Assembly (NCBI RefSeq): GCF_026168105.1
Contig: NZ_LBMW01000013.1
Location: 1 to 64,000, forward strand
Reading direction: 5' to 3'
DNA from: Streptomyces hygroscopicus
Lineage (GTDB): Bacteria > Actinomycetota > Actinomycetes > Streptomycetales > Streptomycetaceae
DNA length: 64,000 nucleotides
Shown piece by piece: positions 45,005 through 53,316 of the stretch. The translations under genes were made by a program, and so were the position numbers. The notes below the pieces were generated by a model. That model saw only the letters and a list, made by a program, of their open reading frames with translations. It was not told the origin of the DNA and made no database searches. The first letter of the stretch is position 1; every line of letters starts with the position of its first letter.

Positions 45005-45610
45005 TCAGGCCTCGGCAGGAGCCTCTTCCTCGCCCTCCACGGCCTCCTCGCCCTCCGGAGCCTCCTCCGCCTGCGCGGCCAGAACCTGCAGGACCACCGC
45101 GTCCTCGTCGACCGCCAGGGTCACACCGGACGGCAGAACGATGTCCTTGGCGTGGATCGAGGCACCCGCCGCCAGACCCTCCACCGACACCGTCAGCGCC
45201 TCGGGGATGTGCGTGGCCTCGGCCTCGACCGGCAGCGCGTTCAGCACGTGCTCCAGCAGGTTGCCACCCGGAGCCAGCTCACCCTCCGCGTGGACCGGGA
45301 TCTCGACGGTGACCTTCTCGCCACGCTTCACCAGCAGCAGGTCGACGTGCTCCAGGAAACCCTTCAGCGGGTCACGCTGCACGGACTTCGGGATCGCCAG
45401 CTCATTGGTCTTGCCGTCGATGTCCAAAGAGATCAGGACGTTCGGCGTACGCAGCGCCAGCAGCAGATCGTGACCCGGCAGGGTCAGGTGCAGCGGGTCC
45501 GAACCGTGCCCGTACAGGACACCGGGGACCTTGCTGGCACGACGGATACGGCGCGCGGCACCCTTGCCGAACTCGGTGCGCGTCTCGGCGGTGATCTTCA
45601 CCTCGGACAT
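45005..45610 (-). CDS. rplY: 50S ribosomal protein L25/general stress protein Ctc
   Basis: A 201-residue TL5/Ctc-type L25 that binds 5S rRNA. The N-terminal domain (VKITAETRTEFGKGAARRIRRASKVPGVLYG) and the beta-rich C-terminal domain (EIPVHAEGELAPGGNLLEHVL) are both present, followed by an acidic Glu/Ala tail of about 25 residues. ATG 45610 has GAGGAG 5 bases upstream; GTG 45616 would be too close. It lies between prs and pth. Confidence 0.95.
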   Translation of the reverse strand: MSEVKITAETRTEFGKGAARRIRRASKVPGVLYGHGSDPLHLTLPGHDLLLALRTPNVLISLDIDGKTNELAIPKSVQRDPLKGFLEHVDLLLVKRGEKVTVEIPVHAEGELAPGGNLLEHVLNALPVEAEATHIPEALTVSVEGLAAGASIHAKDIVLPSGVTLAVDEDAVVLQVLAAQAEEAPEGEEAVEGEEEAPAEA

Positions 45611-45708
45611 GTTCACTCCTCGTAGTAACGCGAACGGACGTGGTCACCCGGCCACGAACGGCCTGCTACGAAGAGCGCGTCGATTACGGACCGCCGTACC
45701 CCAATGAG

Positions 45709-45764
45709 TACGGCCTCCCTCGCCGAGCAACTGCAGCAGTCTACCCGGAGGGGAAGGCCGTACC
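45709..45764. terminator. Possible attenuator/terminator after prs
   Basis: GTACGGCCT and AGGCCGTAC face each other across 38 bases in the 179-bp spacer between prs and rplY on the minus strand, with further partial pairing (CTCC/GGAG) inside. It could reduce read-through to rplY. Confidence 0.4.
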
Positions 45765-45789
45765 CAAAAGGATCTCTACCGGCGCACCA

Positions 45790-46764
45790 TCACTGCTCGT
45801 CGAACAGGCTCGTCACCGAACCGTCCTCGAACACCTCACGCACCGCGCTCGCGATCGTCGGCGCGATCGACAACACCGTGATCTTGTCCAGAGCCAGCTC
45901 GCCCGGCGTCGGCAGCGTGTTCGTGAAGACGAACTCACTCACCCTCGAGTTCTTCAGACGGTCCCCGGCCGGACCCGACAGCACACCGTGCGTGGCCGTC
46001 ACGATGACATCCTCCGCACCATGCGCGAACAACGCGTCCGCAGCCGCACAGATCGTGCCACCCGTGTCGATCATGTCATCGACCAGGACGCACACCCGGC
46101 CCTCCACCTCACCCACGACCTCGTGCACCGTCACCTGATTGGCGACGTCCTTGTCACGGCGCTTGTGCACGATCGCCAGCGGCGCACCCAGACGATCGCA
46201 CCAACGGTCGGCCACCCGCACACGGCCCGCGTCCGGAGACACCACGGTCAGCTTCTCGCGGTCCACCTTCTGACCCACATAGTCCGCCAGCAGCGGCAAC
46301 GCGAACAGATGGTCCACCGGACCGTCGAAGAAGCCCTGGATCTGATCCGTGTGCAGATCCACCGTGAGGATCCGGTCCGCACCGGCCGTCTTCATCAGAT
46401 CCGCGATCAGACGCGCCGAAATCGGTTCACGTCCACGGTGCTTCTTGTCCTGCCGCGCGTAACCGTAGAAGGGCACGATCACCGTGATGGAACGAGCCGA
46501 CGCACGCTTCAGCGCGTCGATCATGATCAGCTGCTCCATGATCCACTTGTTGATCGGAGCCGTGTGGCTCTGGATCAAGAAGCAGTCGGCCCCACGCGCC
46601 GACTCCTGGTAACGCACATAGATCTCGCCGTTGGCGAAGTCGAAGGCCTTCGTCGGGACGACCCCGACACCCAGCTGGTGGGCGACCTCCTCGGCAAGCT
46701 CGGGGTGTGCGCGGCCGGAGAAGAACATCATTTTCTTCTGGCCGGTCGTCTTGATCCCGGTCAC
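45790..46764 (-). CDS. prs: Ribose-phosphate pyrophosphokinase
   Basis: A 324-residue class I PRPP synthase making PRPP from ATP and ribose 5-phosphate for nucleotides, His and Trp. IVPFYGYARQDKKHRGREPISARLIADLM is the ATP loop and flexible loop. TVDLHTDQIQGFFDGPVDHL and VVSPDAGRVRVADRW are the metal sites. VCVLVDDMIDTGGTICAAADAL is the ribose-phosphate-binding loop. GTG 46764 follows GAGGAG by 8 bases. It is placed between glmU and rplY, the actinobacterial order. Confidence 0.97.
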   Translation of the reverse strand: MTGIKTTGQKKMMFFSGRAHPELAEEVAHQLGVGVVPTKAFDFANGEIYVRYQESARGADCFLIQSHTAPINKWIMEQLIMIDALKRASARSITVIVPFYGYARQDKKHRGREPISARLIADLMKTAGADRILTVDLHTDQIQGFFDGPVDHLFALPLLADYVGQKVDREKLTVVSPDAGRVRVADRWCDRLGAPLAIVHKRRDKDVANQVTVHEVVGEVEGRVCVLVDDMIDTGGTICAAADALFAHGAEDVIVTATHGVLSGPAGDRLKNSRVSEFVFTNTLPTPGELALDKITVLSIAPTIASAVREVFEDGSVTSLFDEQ

Positions 46765-46911
46765 AGCACTGTCTCCTCAGAGGTGATTTTCAGCTGGGGT
46801 GTCGAGAAGCCGTCACAGCCGTCGCGGCAGACGCGGACGGCCGTCTCAGCTGGTAGGGGGTGCGAGTGTGCACCTATCACGGTACGCCGTGCCGGACGCC
46901 CGTGTTTCCGC

Positions 46912-48360
46912 TCAGCCCTCGCCATCCGGCTCCCCCGAAGCCGCCCCGGCCGCCTTCGCCGCCGCGCTCCCCGGACGCTTACGAGCGACCCAGCCCTCGA
47001 TATTCCGCTGCTGACCACGGGCCACGGCCAGCGAACCGGGCGGCACATCCTTCGTGATCACCGAGCCGGCAGCCGTGTAGGCACCGTCCCCGATCGTGAC
47101 AGGAGCCACAAACATGTTGTCCGAACCGGTACGGCAGTGCGAACCCACGGTCGTGTGGTGTTTGTCCTGTCCGTCATAGTTCACGAAGACACTCGCCGCG
47201 CCGATGTTCGTGTACTCACCGATCGTCGCGTCCCCGACATACGACAGGTGCGGCACCTTCGTGCCCTCACCGATCGACGCATTCTTGGTCTCCACATACG
47301 TGCCGACCTTCGACTTGAGACCAAGACGCGTACCGGGACGGAGATAGGCGTACGGGCCCACGCCGGCCTGCGGGCCGACCACGGCGCCGTCCGAGACGGT
47401 GTTGTCGACCCGGGCCCCCGCCCCCACCCTGGTGTCCTTCAGCCGGGAGTTGGGGCCGACCTCGGCGCCCTCGCCGACATGAGTGGAACCGAGCAGCTGC
47501 GTACCCGGGTGCACAACCGCGTCCTGCTCGAAGGTCACGGTCACGTCCACCCAGGTGGTGGCGGGATCCACGATCGTGACCCCCGCGAGCATGGCACCGG
47601 TCAGCAGGCGGTCGTTCAGGATGCGACGGGCTTCGGAGAGCTGGACCCGGTTGTTGATGCCGGCGATCTCACGGTGGTCGGCCGCGACGGACGCGCCCAC
47701 ACGGTGCCCCGCCTCACGCAGGATCCCGAGCACATCGGTGAGGTACTCCTCACCCTGGCTGTTGTCCGTGCGGACCTTGCCGAGCGCGTCGGCGAGCAGC
47801 TGCCCGTCGAAGGCGAACACGCCGGAGTTGATCTCCTTGATCGCCCGCTGGGCGTCGTCGGCGTCCTTGTGCTCGACGATCGCGGTGACGGCACCGGAGG
47901 CGTCGTCGCGGACGATACGGCCGTAGCCGGTGGCGTCGGGGACCTCGGCGGTCAGCACGGTGACGGCATTGCCGTCACCGCCGTGGGTGGCGGCGAGCCG
48001 CTTGAGCGTCTCGCCGGTGAGCAGGGGGGTGTCGCCGCACACGACGACAACGGTCCCGTCGACGGACCCGCCCAGCTCTTCGAGGGCCATCCGGACGGCG
48101 TGCCCGGTCCCGTTCTGCTCGGCCTGGACGGCGGTGCGTACCGCGGGGTCGATCCGGGTCAGGTGCTCGGTGACCTTCTCCCGGGCGTGGCCGACGACGA
48201 CGACCAGATTCTCGGGCTCCAACTCGCGAGCGGAGGCGAGCACATGCCCTACGAGGGAACGGCCACAGATCTCGTGCAGGACCTTGGGTGTGGCCGACTT
48301 CATACGGGTGCCCTCACCCGCTGCGAGAACGACGACGGCTGCCGGGCGGTTGGCACTCAC
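46912..48360 (-). CDS. glmU: Bifunctional GlmU acetyl/uridylyltransferase
   Basis: A 482-residue enzyme that acetylates glucosamine 1-phosphate and couples it to UTP, making UDP-GlcNAc for the cell wall. VVVLAAGEGTRMKSATPKVLH is the nucleotidyl-transfer signature. The C-terminal left-handed beta-helix shows hexapeptide rhythm (VGPYAYLRPGTRLG, IGEGTKVPHLSYVGDATIG). It ends in an Ala/Gly-rich tail. GTG 48360 has AAGGG 8 bases upstream. It is the first gene of the operon running to the membrane protein at 43787. Confidence 0.97.
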   Translation of the reverse strand: MSANRPAAVVVLAAGEGTRMKSATPKVLHEICGRSLVGHVLASARELEPENLVVVVGHAREKVTEHLTRIDPAVRTAVQAEQNGTGHAVRMALEELGGSVDGTVVVVCGDTPLLTGETLKRLAATHGGDGNAVTVLTAEVPDATGYGRIVRDDASGAVTAIVEHKDADDAQRAIKEINSGVFAFDGQLLADALGKVRTDNSQGEEYLTDVLGILREAGHRVGASVAADHREIAGINNRVQLSEARRILNDRLLTGAMLAGVTIVDPATTWVDVTVTFEQDAVVHPGTQLLGSTHVGEGAEVGPNSRLKDTRVGAGARVDNTVSDGAVVGPQAGVGPYAYLRPGTRLGLKSKVGTYVETKNASIGEGTKVPHLSYVGDATIGEYTNIGAASVFVNYDGQDKHHTTVGSHCRTGSDNMFVAPVTIGDGAYTAAGSVITKDVPPGSLAVARGQQRNIEGWVARKRPGSAAAKAAGAASGEPDGEG

Positions 48361-48436
48361 GGGGATGCCCTTCGGCTTCTGGGGGTGGGGTGGACATCCG
48401 CAGGATACCGGGGTGTTTGGGGGGCGACATGAGAGC

Positions 48437-48462
48437 GGGCCCTGACGGTGCTGTCAGGGCCC
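48437..48462. terminator. Hairpin after tRNA-Gln
   Basis: Perfect 10-bp arms GGGCCCTGAC and GTCAGGGCCC with a 6-base loop lie 11 bp past the tRNA 3' end on the minus strand and before glmU. Confidence 0.8.
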
Positions 48463-48473
48463 GAAGCGAGCAG

Positions 48474-48546
48474 CTCCGCCAGCTGGATTCGAACCAGCAC
48501 TACAGGGCTTCAAAGGCCCGCGGGCTACCAGTTACCCCATGGCGGA
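48474..48546 (-). tRNA. tRNA-Gln (anticodon TTG)
   Basis: The minus strand folds as a cloverleaf. TCCGCCA pairs with TGGCGGA as acceptor stem, with G as discriminator. The anticodon loop CTTTGAA has TTG at 34-36. GCTGG-TTCGAAT-CCAGC forms the T arm. CCA is not encoded, as usual in Streptomyces. Such tRNA 3' ends are common integration sites, but no repeated att copy is seen within the window. Confidence 0.95.
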
Positions 48547-48554
48547 TGGCTGCG

Positions 48555-49436
48555 TCAGACCTTACCCGAGGAGAGAGGTTCCGTGATCCCGGAGGCCGCA
48601 TTCACCATGCCTGTCCACCAGCCCTCGATACGGCGGTACAGGTCGGCACATTGCAGGACGCTGATCACGAGACAGCCGCGGTAGCTCTCGCCCACGTTCT
48701 TGCGGACGGTCTTGGGGTTGTGCTTCTTGATGGTCGTGCGTTGGAACGCGGAGACATCGACGCCGACAAGGTCAGCCCAGTAACGCTGGGCACCCTCGAC
48801 ATCGGCCGTCATGTGGATCATGACTCGGTACCGCAGGCGTTCGCGTTCCACGCCGAGCAGGTCCAGCCAGGCCAGATAGATCCGAATCACGCCGGGATCG
48901 CTGTTGACGAATTGAACGCTCTCGCGCCTGGCGTAGGGCTTGTCCTTGGTCCCCTCGGCCCAGTAGAGCGCGACGCCGGTCATGAACAGCTCACGGGCAG
49001 TCATCGCGCCGATCTCCCCCGCAGCGGCTGCCTTGGTCCGCCGGCGCTCTTCGTCTCGCATTGCCAGCTCGTGTTCCCACCTCTTCCGGGCCGCCAGCTT
49101 CGCTTGTTCCGTCGGATCCCGCCGCTCCGGCTTCGGCAGATCCCGTACCCAAAGCGACACCGAGCTCCGGGAGCACCCCAGCTCCGCCTCGATCTGGTCG
49201 TACGTCCAGCCCCGGAGCCGCAGCTCCCTCGCCTTCTTGCGCAGGTCGTCCTTCGCCCTCGGGCGCTTCGTCCATTCCGGTGGCGGCTCCCCCTTCACCA
49301 ACTGGTTCAGGATGTCGTTGTTGAAGATCTTCAGCTCGTCGCGGATCTGCCGAAGGCTGTAGCCGCCCCGTCGCAGCGCCACCGCCCGTTCCCTCAGCCC
49401 CTCGAAGTCCGCGTACCTGCCCGGTGCGTGTGCCAT
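48555..49436 (-). CDS. HTH protein with LAGLIDADG-like C-terminal region
   Basis: A 293-residue protein. Two helix-turn-helix segments of the same type occur in the first 110 residues: RAVALRRGGYSLRQIRDELKIFNNDILNQLV and KARELRLRGWTYDQIEAELGCSRSSVSLWVRDL. A charged coiled stretch follows. The second half reads ALYWAEGTKDKP, VQFVNSDPGVIRIYLAWLDLLGV and YRGCLVISVLQCADLYRRIEGW, the text pattern of LAGLIDADG-type homing endonuclease relatives common beside actinobacterial tRNAs. ATG 49436 has GGAGG 8 bases upstream. It ends 8 bp upstream of tRNA-Gln on the same strand. Nuclease activity is not established. Confidence 0.7.
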   Translation of the reverse strand: MAHAPGRYADFEGLRERAVALRRGGYSLRQIRDELKIFNNDILNQLVKGEPPPEWTKRPRAKDDLRKKARELRLRGWTYDQIEAELGCSRSSVSLWVRDLPKPERRDPTEQAKLAARKRWEHELAMRDEERRRTKAAAAGEIGAMTARELFMTGVALYWAEGTKDKPYARRESVQFVNSDPGVIRIYLAWLDLLGVERERLRYRVMIHMTADVEGAQRYWADLVGVDVSAFQRTTIKKHNPKTVRKNVGESYRGCLVISVLQCADLYRRIEGWWTGMVNAASGITEPLSSGKV

Positions 49437-49604
49437 GGGCATAACCTCCGGGCGGAGTCCGGACCTCCGGGGTCGTACGGTGTGCGATTCAGCAGTTCGA
49501 GGGATTTCCGGTCGGTTTCGCTTCTGTTTGATTACGGAGTGTGGTGTTCGGTGCCAGTCGGAACTCACCGGAAATCCCCGCCCCGGCGCCCGTAGGCTGG
49601 AGGC

Positions 49605-50924
49605 ATGACCACGACGGGGGAAGTCCACACGGGGTCCGGGGAAGGGCCCTGGTGGTGGGTGCGGTGGCGCAGTGCCGTGCTCGACATCTCACTCGCGGCG
49701 CTGTCCGCCGCGGAGTGTTCGGCCGAGGGGATGCAGTTCTCGCGGGATGCCGGGCTGCCGGTTCCGGTGGGGATGGTGTTCGGGCTGTTCGCGGGGGTCA
49801 CGCTGCTGTTGCGGCGCAGGTGGCCGATTGCCGTGGTGCTGGTGAGCATCGCGATCACGCCCGCCCAGATGGGGTTCCTGATGGGTGTCGTCGGGCTGTA
49901 CACGCTCGCCGCTTCGGAGCTGCCCCGGCGGATCATCGGTGCGCTTGCGGGGATGTCGTTCCTCGGGATGTTCATCGTGACGTATGTGCGGGCGCATCAG
50001 GGGATGGTCCGGGGGGATCTGGCGATCGCGGGGGGGTTCATTCCGTTTCTGTCCGTGACCACCGCGCTCGGCATGACGGCGCCTCCGGTGCTGCTGGGGT
50101 TGTACATCGGTGCCCGGCGGCGGCTGATGGAGAGCCTGCGCGAGCGGGCCGACTCGCTGGAGCGGGAGCTGATGCTGCTTGCCGAGCGGGCGGAGGAGCG
50201 TGCGGAGTGGGCGCGGAACGAGGAGCGGACCCGGATCGCGCGGGAGATGCACGATGTGGTGGCGCACCGGGTGAGTCTGATGGTGGTGCACGCCGCGGCT
50301 CTTCAGGCTGTCGCGCGGAAGGATCCGGAGAAGGCGGTGAAGAACGCCGCGCTGGTGGGGGACATGGGGCGGCAGGCGCTGACGGAGTTGCGGGAGATGC
50401 TGGGGGTGCTGCGGACGGGGGAGGGGCTCGCGGGCCGGCATGCGCGGGCGGGGGTGCCGTTGGCGGCGGTGGGTGCGGCTGCGGCTGCGGCTGCGTGGCG
50501 TGCCGCGGACGATTCGTCCGAGGGTCCTTGTCTGGCGGAGCTGGCGGAGTTGGTGGGGCAGTCGGCGGCGGCGGGGATGGTGGTCGATCTGCTGGTGGAG
50601 GGTGAGGTGCGGTCGTATGCGCCGGAGGTCGAGCAGACGGCGTACCGGGTGGTGCAGGAGGCGTTGACCAACGTGCACAAGCATGCGGCGGGTGCGAAGA
50701 CGCATGTGCGGCTTGCGCATCGCTCTGCGGAGATCGCGATGCAGGTGGAGAACGGGCCGCCGCCGGAGCCGGGCTTTGCTCGTTCGGCGGGGTTGCCGAG
50801 TGGGGGCAATGGTCTGGTCGGGATGAAGGAGCGGGTCAGTGCGCTGGGTGGGGTGTTTGTTTCGGGGCCGACGGATGCGGGTGGGTTCCGGGTGTCGGCG
50901 GTGATTCCGGCGGGGGCGGTGTGA
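49605..50924 (+). CDS. NarL-type sensor histidine kinase, orphan
   Basis: A 439-residue membrane kinase. About five hydrophobic helices occupy residues 20-175, with little outside the membrane. A coiled linker (RRLMESLRERADSLERELMLLAERAEERAEWARNEERTRIAREMHDVVAHRVSLMVVHA) contains the HisKA_3 phospho-acceptor His in MHDVVAH. The ATPase has VVQEALTNVHKHA (N box) and GNGLVGMKERV (G box). ATG 49605 has GGAGG just one base away and TAGGCT 12 bases upstream, so the message may be leaderless. No response regulator adjoins it, which is unusual for this class. Confidence 0.88.
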   Translation: MTTTGEVHTGSGEGPWWWVRWRSAVLDISLAALSAAECSAEGMQFSRDAGLPVPVGMVFGLFAGVTLLLRRRWPIAVVLVSIAITPAQMGFLMGVVGLYTLAASELPRRIIGALAGMSFLGMFIVTYVRAHQGMVRGDLAIAGGFIPFLSVTTALGMTAPPVLLGLYIGARRRLMESLRERADSLERELMLLAERAEERAEWARNEERTRIAREMHDVVAHRVSLMVVHAAALQAVARKDPEKAVKNAALVGDMGRQALTELREMLGVLRTGEGLAGRHARAGVPLAAVGAAAAAAAWRAADDSSEGPCLAELAELVGQSAAAGMVVDLLVEGEVRSYAPEVEQTAYRVVQEALTNVHKHAAGAKTHVRLAHRSAEIAMQVENGPPPEPGFARSAGLPSGGNGLVGMKERVSALGGVFVSGPTDAGGFRVSAVIPAGAV

Positions 50925-50985
50925 CGGTCGCCGTGGGGGCGGCCGTGGTGTCGTCGGGTGGGGCGCGGCGGTATGTCTTTCGGGG

Positions 50986-51480
50986 TCACCCGGCGGTGAG
51001 GCGTACCGGTTCGATTCCTGCCAGCAGTGTGGTGAGGCCGTGATCGATGTCGGGGCCGAGGTACCAGTCGCCGGTGTGGTCGAGGGCGTAGATGCGGCCT
51101 TCGGTGTCGATGGCGAGCAGGGCGCGGCTGTCGGATTCCTCGCCGAGGGGGGAGACCTCGGTTTCGAGGGCGCGGCCGAGGTCGGCGAGGGTGCGGGCCA
51201 TGTGGAGGCCGTGCAGGGGGTCGAGGTGGAGGGCGGCGGGGGCGAGTTGGCGGCCGGGTCCCTGTGCGGTGATGTGCAGGCCGCCGAATTCGGCCCATGC
51301 TTCGACGGCTGCGGGGAAGACCATGTGCCGGTGGCCTGCGGGGGATGTGTGGTTGCGCAGGGTGTCGGCCCAGATTTCCGCCTGCTTTATGTCCCAGCGG
51401 CCTGGTTGCCAGCCTGCGGCGCGCAGGGCGGCGTCCACGGGTACGGAGAAGCGTGTGGTGGAGGAGTGGTGGGCGTGCAT
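50986..51480 (-). CDS. SUKH-3 domain protein (immunity-type)
   Basis: A 164-residue soluble protein of the SUKH-3 branch of the SMI1/KNR4 superfamily. Text such as VDAALRAAGWQPGRWD, AAVEAWAEFGGLHI, PLGEESDSRALLAIDTEGRIYALDHTGDWYLGPDIDHGLTTLLAG follows the family pattern, with the SUKH glycine-rich turn and a closing helix. SUKH proteins are known immunity partners of polymorphic nuclease and deaminase toxins. ATG 51480 has AAGG close upstream. It lies 65 bp after the YwqJ-type deaminase gene on the same strand, the order expected for toxin then immunity. Confidence 0.8.
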   Translation of the reverse strand: MHAHHSSTTRFSVPVDAALRAAGWQPGRWDIKQAEIWADTLRNHTSPAGHRHMVFPAAVEAWAEFGGLHITAQGPGRQLAPAALHLDPLHGLHMARTLADLGRALETEVSPLGEESDSRALLAIDTEGRIYALDHTGDWYLGPDIDHGLTTLLAGIEPVRLTAG

Positions 51481-51545
51481 CTGCCTTCGATCGTCGAGTG
51501 TCGTGGTGCGGCGCGGGCGCCGTTTTGCTGTGTGCGGTGGGTGGG

Positions 51546-52046
51546 TCAGCTGTGCGCCGTGGGGTCGACGATGTGTACGCCGAAGTGGTTGCTGAGTGCG
51601 GTGCAGGCGCGGCAGGGTGCGGCGAAACTGCCGTGCAGCGGGTCGCCGTCCTCGCGGATGCGGCGTGCGGTGAGCTTGGCCTGTTTGAGGGCCTTGCGTG
51701 CTTCGCCGTTGGTCATTGGTTTGCGTGCGGCGCGTTTGCTGCGTGCGGCGTCGGCGGCGGCGATGTGGCGGGAGATGAGGATGGCCTCGGCGCAGCGGCC
51801 GGTGTAGCGGTCGCGTTGGCCGCTGGTGAGGGTGTCGAGGAAGTCCTGGACGAGCGGGTGCAGGACGGGCGGCTGGTCGGCGCGGGCGGCGGTGCCGGTG
51901 AGGGTGGCGCCGCGGACGGAGAGTGCGGCGGCGACGGTGGGGAGTATGCCGTCGCGGCGGTGGCGGAGGGTGGGGGCGGTGGGCGCCTCGGTGCTGCTCC
52001 AGCCGATGCGTGGGTCGCCTGACGTGCCTGTTTGTGTTGCGCTCAT
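51546..52046 (-). CDS. YwqJ-type putative nucleic-acid/nucleotide deaminase
   Basis: A 166-residue protein of the YwqJ group of the cytidine-deaminase fold. The two zinc motifs are GRCAEAILISRHI (C85, E87) and HGSFAAPCRACTAL (C145 and C148, PCxxC). Between them RKPMTNGEARKALKQAKLTARRIREDGD is conserved in Streptomyces relatives. YwqJ domains are best known as C-terminal tips of secreted toxins. Here it stands alone with a 65-residue disordered head and no signal peptide. ATG 52046 has GGGAGGGG 9 bases upstream. It precedes SUKH-3 and is divergent from the nuclease/SUKH-1 gene. Confidence 0.8.
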   Translation of the reverse strand: MSATQTGTSGDPRIGWSSTEAPTAPTLRHRRDGILPTVAAALSVRGATLTGTAARADQPPVLHPLVQDFLDTLTSGQRDRYTGRCAEAILISRHIAAADAARSKRAARKPMTNGEARKALKQAKLTARRIREDGDPLHGSFAAPCRACTALSNHFGVHIVDPTAHS

Positions 52047-52309
52047 GATCGTGTTCCCCTCCCTTGCACCCCCCGGCGGGACACAGACTGCCAAATGCCG
52101 TGGCTGGTGCGGAAGCTGGGGCGCTGCGACACGCCCGTGCTTCGTCGTACGGTCACGGTGGGGTGACGGCTGGTCACGGTGTCGGCGGGGTGTCGACGGG
52201 TGGGGAACCGATGGCCCGGTGACCGGTGTCGTCGTACCGCATAGGCTGTCGACGTCCGCGATCCACATCGCCGTACAGGCCAGACAGAACGCCGCAGGGG
52301 GCAACCGCC

Positions 52310-53308
52310 ATGACGACAGGTCGGCTCGGGCAGCAAGCCGCGCCGCCGAACGCGGCCTACGCCGGGCAGGTCGTGCACTTTCCGGACCCGGTGAGGGCTG
52401 CCCGTCACCCGAGAGGTGTGCGGGTGGACGCGCACGGCTATCCCGACTTCTCGCCGTATGCGCGTGCGGCGGCGGAGATTGCGGATCCGCCGGAGGGTTT
52501 CGGCGTGGACGAGTTGCGGCTGACGGACTATGTGTCGGCGAACGCGGCGTCGGCGGCGTCCGGTCATGAGTTGTGGGACACGATTCCGGCGGTGGCGACG
52601 CCGCACGGCTGGACGTGGCATCACGTGCGGGGGACGCGTCGTCTGGAGTTGGTTCCGGTCGAGGTGAAGGCGCTGCTGAGGCATCACGGCGGGATAGCGA
52701 CGGCGCGGGTCGATCAGTCGAAGCGCGGGACGCGGCCGTTGCAGGAGACGCGTCCGGCGCACTTCGGTTTGCCGAAGTCGTCGGTGGCGGTGACGGAGCA
52801 GCAGGTGCAGGGGGCCGAGGAGGACCTGGGGTATCGGCTGCCGGGTGCGTACCGCGCGTTCCTGAAGGCTGCGGGTGGGTGTGCGCCGGTGGGGGCGGCG
52901 CTCGACGCGGAGTTGGGGCTGCTGGTCGATCAGCCGTTCTTCACGGTGCGGGACGAGGCGGCGGTCAATGATCTGGTGTATGTGAACAAGTGTCTGCGCG
53001 ACCATCTGACGAAGGATTACCTCGGGGTGGGGTTCGTGCAGGGTGGTCTGCTGGCCGTGAAGGTGAAGGGTGACCGGATCGGTTCGGTCTGGTTCTGTGC
53101 GTACGACGACGCGCGTGATGTGGATGCGTCGTGGGCGCCGGCCGAGCGTGTGCAGCGGTTGTTGCTGCCGTGCGGTGACGACTTCGACTTGTTCCTGTCC
53201 CGTCTGGCGGGCAATCCACCGGAGTTGGAGACGGTGGCGAACTTGATGGTGGATGGCGGGTTCGCGCATGCGGTGCCGGTGTCGTCGACGTCTTCGGTGG
53301 GGGAGTGA
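52310..53308 (+). CDS. WHH-type HNH nuclease domain fused to SUKH-1
   Basis: A 332-residue protein with two modules. Residues about 20-150 resemble the WHH branch of HNH/Endonuclease VII toxins: DFSPYARAAAEI, then ATPHGWTWHHVRGTRRLELVPVEVKALLRHHGGIATA, with W103-H104-H105 and H125-H126. Residues about 158-315 are SUKH-1 (SMI1/KNR4): VTEQQVQGAEEDLGYRLPGAYRAFLKAAGGCAPVG. Toxin and immunity folds are therefore on one chain, with the SUKH part C-terminal. No signal peptide is present. ATG 52310 lies behind a G-run. The stop overlaps the next gene region, so translation is coupled. Family calls are from pattern memory. Confidence 0.75.
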   Translation: MTTGRLGQQAAPPNAAYAGQVVHFPDPVRAARHPRGVRVDAHGYPDFSPYARAAAEIADPPEGFGVDELRLTDYVSANAASAASGHELWDTIPAVATPHGWTWHHVRGTRRLELVPVEVKALLRHHGGIATARVDQSKRGTRPLQETRPAHFGLPKSSVAVTEQQVQGAEEDLGYRLPGAYRAFLKAAGGCAPVGAALDAELGLLVDQPFFTVRDEAAVNDLVYVNKCLRDHLTKDYLGVGFVQGGLLAVKVKGDRIGSVWFCAYDDARDVDASWAPAERVQRLLLPCGDDFDLFLSRLAGNPPELETVANLMVDGGFAHAVPVSSTSSVGE

Positions 53309-53316
53309 GTTCGGCG

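Noticed and set aside
48474..49436. Integrated element at tRNA-Gln
   Set aside because: No integrase, no second copy of the tRNA 3' end and no plasmid-type genes are present within the window.
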